Source: Pseudobdellovibrionaceae bacterium (GTDB lineage: Bacteria; Bdellovibrionota; Bdellovibrionia; Bdellovibrionales; UBA1609). From it: 64,000 nt of DNA. The stretch spans positions 1 through 64,000 of the forward strand of contig JABJQG010000018.1 in NCBI GenBank assembly GCA_018663505.1. The letters are read 5' to 3'. Under the pieces are notes generated by a model. It saw nothing but the letters and a program-made list of their open reading frames with translations, searched no databases and had not been told where the DNA came from. Positions 9,667 through 16,158 of this stretch are shown here, piece after piece; position 1 is the first letter of the stretch, and each line of letters opens with the position of its first letter. The position numbers and the translations under genes are program-made.

Positions 9667-10515
9667 ATGTTATTTTTTCGTGGGATTCTATTTGTTTTAG
9701 TTGTGTTTTTGTTCTCTGGAGTGAGAGGTCAGAAGTACTTAAGTGATGGGAAAGAGGCTTTGCCGGAACTAGAGTTGGGTATTCTGGGGATTCATTTTCA
9801 GGTTCCGGATTACCCAGGTTCTGATCACAGCCGTAGTTTTACTGTCCCATTTCCTTATGGGGTGTATCGGGGTAAATATATACAAGCAGATGATGAAGAA
9901 GGTGTGCGTTCAGACTTGTTTGAAAATGGTTGGGTGAAGCTTGGGGTTAGCTTACGTGGAGGGCTGCCATCTTACTCTGAAGATAATATTATTCGAAAGG
10001 ATATGCCTGACTTACACTGGCTGGGTGAATTTGGTCCAAAGTTAACGTTTTATTTATACCAGAGGGGTGATTTTAAAATTCATATTGATACCCCTGTTCG
10101 TTTTGTGTTCTCTACAAATGGCCAACACTCAGAGGAGCAAGGTTTTGTTTTTAGTCCTTTTTTATCCATACGTAAAGGTGGATTTTTAAAAAATGCGCAA
10201 TGGCTTTTTAGAGTGAACTCTGCATGGTCCACTAAAAAGCTAATGCAGTATTTTTATGATATTGAGCCGCGCTATGTGACAGCAGATCGACAACTTTATA
10301 ATGCACAACCAGGTTTGCTTCAACAATCTGTAGTTGTTGGATGGAATTATCACTATGATGGAAAAACCACTTATTTTGCTGGATTTAAAAAACAATTTTT
10401 TGTTAAAGCCACAAATACCCAGAGTGACCTGCATGTGGTGGATGAAAATATATCTTTTGCTGTTGGTGTTACATGGCTGATGTATGAGTCTCAGGAAAGG
10501 CAACAGCTTAGGTAA
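9667..10515 (+). CDS. MipA/OmpV-type outer membrane protein
   Basis: The 282-residue product has a signal peptide (cleavage near G-V-R-G-Q) and an all-beta pattern ending in an aromatic strand. The order of motifs matches the MipA/OmpV family as I know it: VPDYPGSDHSRS near the N-terminus, then PFPYGVYRGKY, a DDEEGVRSDLF loop, GLPSYSEDNIIRKDMPDL and LGEFGPKLTFYL. Members are outer-membrane beta barrels; some bind murein-processing enzymes, others are porin-like or stress related, so the role here is open. The ATG at 9667 is preferred over a TTG at 9661; neither has a strong ribosome site. Neighbours are a lipoprotein and hutI, giving no clear functional link. Confidence 0.75.
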   Translation: MLFFRGILFVLVVFLFSGVRGQKYLSDGKEALPELELGILGIHFQVPDYPGSDHSRSFTVPFPYGVYRGKYIQADDEEGVRSDLFENGWVKLGVSLRGGLPSYSEDNIIRKDMPDLHWLGEFGPKLTFYLYQRGDFKIHIDTPVRFVFSTNGQHSEEQGFVFSPFLSIRKGGFLKNAQWLFRVNSAWSTKKLMQYFYDIEPRYVTADRQLYNAQPGLLQQSVVVGWNYHYDGKTTYFAGFKKQFFVKATNTQSDLHVVDENISFAVGVTWLMYESQERQQLR

Positions 10516-10670
10516 AGCGAATGTTCAGGTGATTTATGCAATAACTTAGGTGAAGACGAATTATGCTTCAATTAAATTTTTTCTGATGGATTTCTGTGTT
10601 ATTTACTCTGAAGGAAGTGGAAAAGATTACTAAAAAAAACTGCGTAGCTGATTTATGACGCTAAGCTAAA

Positions 10671-10694
10671 CCAAAAGGTACGGCGTACCTTTTA
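10671..10694 (+). promoter_or_regulatory. Perfect palindrome in the hutI leader
   Basis: AAAAGGTAC-GGC-GTACCTTTT is a perfect inverted repeat (9-base arms, 3-base centre), ending about 13 bases before the hutI ATG and overlapping its ribosome-binding region. The position suits an operator or an RNA hairpin that controls translation initiation. It is unlike the usual HutC operator I know of, and no cognate regulator is visible. Confidence 0.45.
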
Positions 10695-10706
10695 TAAAGG
10701 TAAGTG

Positions 10707-11960
10707 ATGTCTGGATTAAATATTTATAGTGGAATTTCGGAGTTAATTACTCTTAAGGGAGCAGCTAAGAAACAGGCACGGCAGCCTGTAGAAAAAGATT
10801 TAGGCTTAGTTAAGAATGCAAGTCTGGTTACCTATAAGGGGAGTGTTATTTGGACAGGTCCATCGGCTAAGCTGACAAAGGCTATTCTCGCTCCATATGG
10901 TGGAATTAAGAATTCTAATGAAATTAAATTGAGTTCAGGAACAGTTATGCCTTCATTTATTGAATCCCATACCCATTTAGTATTTGCTGGTGAAAGAAAA
11001 AATGAATTTGAATTAAGAAACCAGGGGGTGAGTTATGGGGAAATAGCTAAAGCCGGTGGAGGTATTTTATCCACAGTAAAGGCCACCCGTAAAGCCAGCC
11101 AGAAAGATCTTAAGAGTGCTGCCCAAAAAAGAGTGAATGAATTTGTGTCTCAGGGGGTAACTACTTTAGAAATTAAAAGTGGATATGCTTTAAATTTAAA
11201 AGATGAACTTAAAATGTTAGAAGTGGCAAAGAGTCTAAAAGGGCCTCATATAGTTAAAACATTTTTAGGAGCACATGCTTTGCCCTCAAATTTTAAAACT
11301 TATGATGCCTATATTGATTTTCTACTTCAAAAGGTACTTCCCAAGGTAGCCCAATCTCAATTAGCTGAAAGAGTAGATATATTTATTGATGAAGGTTATT
11401 TTCAAAAATCTCATGGAGAAAAACTTTTTAAAGCAGCACAATCTTTTGGTTTAGGCTTAACAATGCACGCTGATCAAATGAAGCTCACTAAGGCCTATGA
11501 TTTGGCTATAAAATATAATGCACATTCTGTGGATCACTTAGTCCAGATAAAGAAAATGGATATTAAAAAGTTAGCCCAATCCTCGCTCACATGTAATCTG
11601 TTGCCTGGAGCGGATTTTTATCTAAAAATGCCATACCCACCAGCAAGAGCTCTTATTGATGCTGGAGCACGGGTATCTTTGGCCACAGATTTTAATCCGG
11701 GGAGTTGCCCTACTCAGGATCTATCTTTTATAGGTGTACTTGCTCGCTTAGAAATGAAAATGTCTTTGGCGGAAGTGATTACTGCTTATACCTTGGGAGC
11801 CGCTTTTGCCTTGAATCTTCAAAATCAAAAGGGTTCATTAACCACAGGTAAAGATGCTGATTTTATTTTAATTGATGGTAGTTATAAGGATTTGTTTTAC
11901 CAAGTGGGCCACCATCCTGTTGTGGGGTCCTGGTTAAAGAATAAAAAATTAATAAAATAA
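10707..11960 (+). CDS. hutI: Imidazolonepropionase
   Basis: HutI hydrolyses 4-imidazolone-5-propanoate to N-formimino-L-glutamate, the third step of histidine degradation. It is a metal-dependent amidohydrolase: the first metal-binding motif is ESHTHLVFAGERKNEFELR, then LEIKSGYALN, the HADQMKLT block with a further metal His, SVDHLVQI, and the conserved ATDFNPGSCPTQ with the metal Asp. Length is 417 residues, as usual. The start is ATG 10707; GTG 10704 immediately before it is an alternative. It is separated from hutH-hutU by two envelope genes and has its own leader with a palindrome, so it is probably transcribed independently. No formiminoglutamate-processing gene (hutG or hutF type) lies in this window. 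Confidence 0.97.
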   Translation: MSGLNIYSGISELITLKGAAKKQARQPVEKDLGLVKNASLVTYKGSVIWTGPSAKLTKAILAPYGGIKNSNEIKLSSGTVMPSFIESHTHLVFAGERKNEFELRNQGVSYGEIAKAGGGILSTVKATRKASQKDLKSAAQKRVNEFVSQGVTTLEIKSGYALNLKDELKMLEVAKSLKGPHIVKTFLGAHALPSNFKTYDAYIDFLLQKVLPKVAQSQLAERVDIFIDEGYFQKSHGEKLFKAAQSFGLGLTMHADQMKLTKAYDLAIKYNAHSVDHLVQIKKMDIKKLAQSSLTCNLLPGADFYLKMPYPPARALIDAGARVSLATDFNPGSCPTQDLSFIGVLARLEMKMSLAEVITAYTLGAAFALNLQNQKGSLTTGKDADFILIDGSYKDLFYQVGHHPVVGSWLKNKKLIK

Positions 11961-12112
11961 AAAAAAGGTTTGCCTTGTAGTGAAAATATTTTCTAGAGTT
12001 ATATTATAGAAATATGTTATTATAGATTGCCAACTTTTATAAACAACAGGATGTTGTTTTCTTACAGGTGCGTAGGCTTTTTATGGGAACACCACTTCAT
12101 GGAGGAAGATTT

Positions 12113-12535
12113 ATGGATTCGCAACAGGGCGTAATTACGCAGTCAAAGTATTATTCACCAATTTTTGATGTAGCAGTATTTGATGGACCATTTAGAATCT
12201 ATTTTTCTCAAAATCAAGAGACCGTAGCCTTAAAAACCTACTATCGTATTAAGAAAAATTTAGAGTTTCAGTTTTCTGAAAAAGTGTTGCAACAGAATCA
12301 AAATGTTTTGTTTCTAATGATTTACCCAGACAAAGAGAGCTTTTCCGCTGTTTTTAATGAGTCTCAAGATAACATTGGGGTTGGAAAAGTGGGGGATCGT
12401 CATGTTGTTGGAGTGTATCGAGAGCATGATGAAGAGGATATTGAGACCAAATTAAGCCAAGTTTTAATTTCTATGGTAAAAAGTTGGAATTTAGCTGCTC
12501 CTGCAGCTAATAATGATGATATATTGGGGCTATGA
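12113..12535 (+). CDS. Conserved-looking small cytoplasmic protein, unknown
   Basis: I do not recognise this 140-residue protein. It has no signal peptide or membrane segment. The first two thirds look like an alpha/beta domain (SPIFDVAVFDGPFRIYF, then LKTYYRIKKNLEFQF), and the C-terminus is amphipathic helix plus an Ala/Asn-rich tail. The start is decided by the ribosome site: GGAGGA lies 7 bases before the ATG at 12113, whereas the ATG at 12083 and GTG at 12068 have none. Its stop overlaps the ATG of the next gene (ATGA), so it is translationally coupled to a small pilin-like membrane protein and may act with it. Confidence 0.75.
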   Translation: MDSQQGVITQSKYYSPIFDVAVFDGPFRIYFSQNQETVALKTYYRIKKNLEFQFSEKVLQQNQNVLFLMIYPDKESFSAVFNESQDNIGVGKVGDRHVVGVYREHDEEDIETKLSQVLISMVKSWNLAAPAANNDDILGL

Positions 12536-12714
12536 CTGCAAAAAATAATTCAGGTCAAATTGTAGTAGAGTACATACTATTATTAATAGTAGGGGTGATG
12601 ATTGCCTCACTAATTACAACAGTTTTTGTGAGTAGAAATGCCGAAAACCCAGGCATATTGACCACAAAATGGCGCCAAATCATTGAAGTCATAGCCAAAG
12701 ATAAGATAGATTAA
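12532..12714 (+). CDS. Small pilin-like membrane protein
   Basis: The 60-residue product has a short polar N-terminus, then S-G-Q-I-V-V-E-Y directly followed by about 20 hydrophobic residues and a polar tail. The G-x4-E-Y entry into a hydrophobic helix is the hallmark of Flp/TadE-like pilins and of class III (pilin-type) signal peptides, with the invariant Glu at mature position 5. That suggests a prepilin peptidase substrate or pseudopilin, although no pilus assembly gene is in the window. It overlaps the preceding gene by 4 bases (ATGA). The glycerol kinase gene follows after 35 bases and may be in the same transcript. Confidence 0.7.
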   Translation: MTAKNNSGQIVVEYILLLIVGVMIASLITTVFVSRNAENPGILTTKWRQIIEVIAKDKID

Positions 12715-12749
12715 ATTTTATTAAATTAGATGAGAATAAGGACTTCAAA

Positions 12750-14234
12750 ATGGAAAAGTATATTATAGCCATTGATCAGGGAACCACTGGCACCACAGTA
12801 AATTTGATTAATGAAAAAGGTATTTGTATTGAAAAAGTGAATAAAGAATTCCCGCAAATCTTTCCTAAAGCAGCTTGGGTGGAACACAATCTAGATGATA
12901 TTTGGCAAACAGTTTTGTATGGACTAGAGTTCGTCGTTCAAAAATCAAATATTAATCCTAAAAACATTGTTGCAATTGGTATTACTAATCAAAGAGAAAC
13001 TGTGGCTCTATGGGATAAAAAAACAGGTAAAAGTGTATATAATGCTATTGTTTGGCAGTGTCGTCGGACCACAGAGTATTGTGAAAAGTTAAAAAAGAAA
13101 GGGCTAGAAAAAACGATTAAGGCTAAGACGGGGTTAATGCTAGATCCCTATTTTTCTGCTTCTAAGGTCAACTGGGTATTGAAAAATGTCAAAGGTGTGC
13201 GTGATAAAGTTAAAAAATCACAGTTAGTTTTAGGAACTATTGATACTTATTTATTATGGAAACTCACTCAAGGGAAGTCTCATAAAACTGACGTATCCAA
13301 TGCTTCACGAACCATGTTAATGAATATTAAAACAGGGTCCTGGGATAAGGAACTGTTAAAAATATTTTCCATAAATGAAAATTTATTGCCAGAAATCTGT
13401 GCTTCCAATGAAGTTTTTGGAGTTACTAAAAACATTAAAGGCTTACCTGATGGTATTCCAATTTCAGGTATTGCAGGTGATCAGCAGGCCGCTTTATTTG
13501 GTCAAGCTTGCTTTTTGGCGGGAGAAGCTAAATGTACTTTTGGCACTGGCAGCTTTATTTTAATGAACACAGGTTCTGAGTTAAAAAAATCAAAATCCGG
13601 TCTATTGACCACTGTGGCTTGGCAGCTTAAGGGTAAAAAAATAAATTATGCCTTAGAGGGCGGTGCCTTTGTTTGTGGTGCAACTATTCAGTGGTTAAGA
13701 GATGAAATGAACTTTGTAAAAGAAAGCCCTGAAATAGAGGAGTTAGCCAGAACCGTGCCCGATACCCAGGGGGTAGAATTGGTACCCGCTTTTGCTGGCC
13801 TAGGGGCGCCATACTGGAAGCCGGAGGCACGAGGTATTATTTGTGGTCTCACTCGTGGGACAAAAAAAGCACATATTGCAAGGGCAGCTTTAGAAGCCAT
13901 GGCTTTACAAAATGTGGATATTTTAAAAGCTATGGAAAAAGACCTATCAAAATCATTAAGGAGTTTAAAAGTTGATGGGGGAGCTTCAAAAAATAATTTA
14001 TTGATGCAAATGCAAAGTGATTTTTTAGGCAAAACCATTGTCCGTCCAAAAATGATAGAGACCACATCGTTGGGAGCTGCCTATTTAGCAGGATTAGGGG
14101 TAGGTCTTTGGAAAAATACAAAAGCCATTAAAGATATTTGGTCCATGGATAAAAGCTTTAAACCCGCAATGCCTGCCTCAAAACGCAAAGCACGGCTTGA
14201 GCTTTGGCAGAGTAATGTGAAGAGGTCTTTTTAA
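12750..14234 (+). CDS. glpK: Glycerol kinase
   Basis: GlpK phosphorylates glycerol to sn-glycerol 3-phosphate using ATP, feeding phospholipid synthesis and glycolysis. The product is 494 residues, the standard length. FGGY-kinase blocks are clear: IIAIDQGTTGTT (phosphate 1 loop), AIGITNQRETVALWD, VWQCRRT, GIAGDQQAALFGQACF, TFGTGSFILMNTG, PAFAGLGAPYWKPEARG and the C-terminal VDGGASKN. No glpF or glpD homologue is nearby. The gene ends only 8 bases before the left arm of a 60-bp inverted repeat, which could act as a terminator. Confidence 0.97.
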   Translation: MEKYIIAIDQGTTGTTVNLINEKGICIEKVNKEFPQIFPKAAWVEHNLDDIWQTVLYGLEFVVQKSNINPKNIVAIGITNQRETVALWDKKTGKSVYNAIVWQCRRTTEYCEKLKKKGLEKTIKAKTGLMLDPYFSASKVNWVLKNVKGVRDKVKKSQLVLGTIDTYLLWKLTQGKSHKTDVSNASRTMLMNIKTGSWDKELLKIFSINENLLPEICASNEVFGVTKNIKGLPDGIPISGIAGDQQAALFGQACFLAGEAKCTFGTGSFILMNTGSELKKSKSGLLTTVAWQLKGKKINYALEGGAFVCGATIQWLRDEMNFVKESPEIEELARTVPDTQGVELVPAFAGLGAPYWKPEARGIICGLTRGTKKAHIARAALEAMALQNVDILKAMEKDLSKSLRSLKVDGGASKNNLLMQMQSDFLGKTIVRPKMIETTSLGAAYLAGLGVGLWKNTKAIKDIWSMDKSFKPAMPASKRKARLELWQSNVKRSF

Positions 14235-14242
14235 TTGTTGGT

Positions 14243-14512
14243 TTATGATTGGGCTTTGAGGTATGGATTTCCCATTGGTACCTTTCCATCCATGGGAGAT
14301 CGAGGCTTGCTGCCTCGAGCACCACAATCTAATGGCATCGTGCCATTAGACCTAAAAAAACATTAATACCTGCGACAAACAGAATTTATTTCTTTCATTA
14401 GATTCCCCCACACGACGTGGGGGAATTGGTGGGTTCGGGCCGCCTTTAGGCCCGATCTCCCATGGATGGAAAGGTACCAATGGGAAATCCATACCTCAAA
14501 GCCCAATCATAA
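14243..14512. repeat. 270-bp foldback element: perfect 60-bp inverted repeat enclosing four hairpins
   Basis: The left arm 14243-14302 is the exact reverse complement of the right arm 14453-14512 (60 of 60 bases by my reading). The 150-base interior contains four hairpins: 14300-14318 (TCGAGGC/GCCTCGA), 14328-14350 (10-bp stem, TCG loop), 14402-14426 (10-bp stem around ATTCCCCCAC) and 14435-14455 (TCGGGCC/GGCCCGA). The first and last share bases with the main stem, so they are alternative folds. It fills the gap between glpK and trxA. It contains no credible ORF and has no obvious target-site duplication. It could be a non-autonomous transposable element, a structured RNA or a cruciform site; no class I know of fits. 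Confidence 0.9.
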
Positions 14513-14635
14513 GCCCATAAAGACTGACATAGATCAGATTTTTCATATATTACAGAATTCATATTTGAGGTGTACATTTAATTAAATTTTATATAAATTT
14601 AATTGAATAAAACTAAATGTTTCAAAGGATGTAAT

Positions 14636-15010
14636 ATGGCTTTAATGGATCTGAATGATGCTAACTTTAAAAGTACTCTTGAAGGCAACGGTATCATTAT
14701 TATTGATTTTTGGGCGCCATGGTGTGGACCATGTCAGTCTTTCAAACCTATATTTGAGAAGGCTGCAGAGAAGTATCCAGAGGTTGTTTTTGGTAAAGTG
14801 AATACCGAAGATGAACAAAAACTAGCTATGCACTTTAGTATTCGAAGCATTCCAACCATTATGGTTATTCGTGATCAAATTGAAGTCTTTTTTCAACCAG
14901 GTGTTCTTCAGGAAGCTCAGTTGCATGAGCTTGTTAACAAAGTGAAAGAACTAGATATGGAAGAAGTGAAAAAGAAAGTGGCCGAAGAAGAGGCTGCTGC
15001 TGAGCAATAG
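14636..15010 (+). CDS. trxA: Thioredoxin
   Basis: Small cytoplasmic disulfide reductase. The active site WCGPC is at residues 29-33, preceded by the usual DFWAP. The cis-proline motif is SIPT, in IRSIPTIMVI. The 124-residue product is about 15 longer than classical thioredoxin because of a charged helical tail (EEVKKKVAEEEAAAEQ), common in some lineages. The start is set by AGGAT 7 bases upstream of the ATG at 14636; the in-frame upstream codons add a non-homologous stretch. It stands alone between the foldback element and an intrinsic terminator, so it is likely monocistronic. Confidence 0.96.
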   Translation: MALMDLNDANFKSTLEGNGIIIIDFWAPWCGPCQSFKPIFEKAAEKYPEVVFGKVNTEDEQKLAMHFSIRSIPTIMVIRDQIEVFFQPGVLQEAQLHELVNKVKELDMEEVKKKVAEEEAAAEQ

Positions 15011-15065
15011 AGCTAGTTACATATACTAATTATTATTGGAAGACCATCTTCAATGATCTATTTTT

Positions 15066-15092
15066 AAAATGTCCCAATTAATGGGACATTTT
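15066..15092 (+). terminator. Intrinsic terminator after trxA
   Basis: A perfect 11-bp stem (AAAATGTCCCA / TGGGACATTTT) with a 5-base loop lies 56 bases after the trxA stop. Because the stem is flanked by A and T runs it can work in both directions, so it may also end the convergent gene at 15121-15843. Confidence 0.8.
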
Positions 15093-15120
15093 ATATGATT
15101 TGGATAATTATATTTTTAGG

Positions 15121-15843
15121 TTATTTCCACAAATTCACAATGTTATTTATAGACTGACCGTTTAGGGACCTTACATGAAGGAGTACTCGGCCTTTTCCGT
15201 GCCCCTCTAGAGAGACTTCGTGATTAAAAGGAGTGTCAGCGGGGTGACAGTTGCCCATTCCCATTTTAGCAACAGGTAAAACAGCGATGCTGTCTGAATT
15301 CGCCCCTCTGTGAACTTTTACCGTATCCATGCTCATGCATGAATTTGTAAATCTTCCGTGCAAAATAATTCTTGCGGCTTTGTTGCTTCGAGCTGGTTTA
15401 AATGTAACACGGTCAACTGGGGCATATAGATAATCGTCCTGCGATGGAGCAGTAGATTGAGCTATAGGTAACATTCCCATGGGTTCATTCCTCTCAGATC
15501 CATCAAAGTGGACAGAGTAGTTTCCTGGTTTAAGTAGTCCAAGGTTAATTACTTTCGAATAACCTACGATGACCATTAAACAAAAATCATTTTCATAAAC
15601 ATAAGTTTTGTTGTAAACAGTGATTTTTTTTCTCTCTTCATCAATTGTGTGTGTGGGCAATCCAGAACGATAACAAGAGTTCATATACTGTCCCTCGATA
15701 ACTATCTCAGAGGAATCATTACTATCAAATCCAATGGGAATATAAACCTTAGATGGCACTAGACTTGTTGTTTTTGGTAAAGCAAAAGCAATCACTGGTA
15801 TTATTAGTGCTATAAAAAAGATCACTATTTTATTAAAAATCAT
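15121..15843 (-). CDS. Exported protein with two similar halves, unknown
   Basis: The 240-residue product has a signal peptide (about residues 1-21, ending IAFA-LP). The mature part appears to be an internal duplication: EIVIEGQYMNSCYRSG in the first half corresponds to RIILHGRFTNSCMSMDTV in the second, each followed by a V-x-V strand and, further on, a second Cys (ENDFC and GMGNC). Four cysteines, two per half, suggest one disulfide per domain. I do not recognise the family. The AGGGGGA ribosome site just upstream supports the start. It is convergent with trxA and divergent from the lytic transglycosylase gene. Confidence 0.75.
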   Translation of the reverse strand: MIFNKIVIFFIALIIPVIAFALPKTTSLVPSKVYIPIGFDSNDSSEIVIEGQYMNSCYRSGLPTHTIDEERKKITVYNKTYVYENDFCLMVIVGYSKVINLGLLKPGNYSVHFDGSERNEPMGMLPIAQSTAPSQDDYLYAPVDRVTFKPARSNKAARIILHGRFTNSCMSMDTVKVHRGANSDSIAVLPVAKMGMGNCHPADTPFNHEVSLEGHGKGRVLLHVRSLNGQSINNIVNLWK

Positions 15844-16158
15844 ATTTCCCCCTTAATGAAACATAGTTGTTTTAATACAACTACTATGTAATTTTTATAT
15901 CAATTAGTTGTGTCAAAAAACACTCTTTCAATCAAGTTCACAGTTGATAGATGTCACAAGTTGTTATTGCTGTTTCAGCAGTGATGTCTGGAGAGGTTTT
16001 GCAAAAGTGAAATGCTGCGACGTGATAGGCTATCAGATCAGAAAGAGCTACCAGACCTTTATAGGGAAGCTCACTGCGGATTATGCCTACAATGAAATTG
16101 GAGAAAACTAGACGGTTACCGGCTCACTCTAGCCCCCAAATTAAGGTAACATATAGGG
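15844..16158. other. Intergenic region with possible structured leader
   Basis: This 315-base gap separates two divergent genes. Its second half looks less AT-rich than the surroundings and has several complementary segments: GTCTGG near 15987 with CCAGAC near 16050, TGATAGGCTATCA near 16024-16036, and GTTACC/GGTAAC bracketing 16114-16150 just ahead of the transglycosylase ATG. I tested the c-di-GMP-I riboswitch idea by eye and did not find its core. No protein gene is convincing. Confidence 0.35.

Noticed and set aside
14301-14460. tRNA or other small known RNA inside the foldback element
   Set aside because: The hairpins do not form a cloverleaf with the conserved T-loop GTTCGA bases, and no Rfam-like core was recognised.
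14243-14512. Simple bidirectional terminator for glpK and trxA
   Set aside because: A 60-bp perfect stem with a 150-base structured loop is far beyond terminator size, although it may terminate transcription as a side effect.
15908-16111. 67-residue open frame in the divergent gap before the lytic transglycosylase
   Set aside because: TTG start, no ribosome site, odd composition, and it overlaps segments that look base-paired.
16000-16130. c-di-GMP-I (GEMM) riboswitch
   Set aside because: ACGGTTACCGG faintly resembles its 3' end, but the conserved core (GCAAA, GACGCAAAGCC, GAAA tetraloop) is absent.
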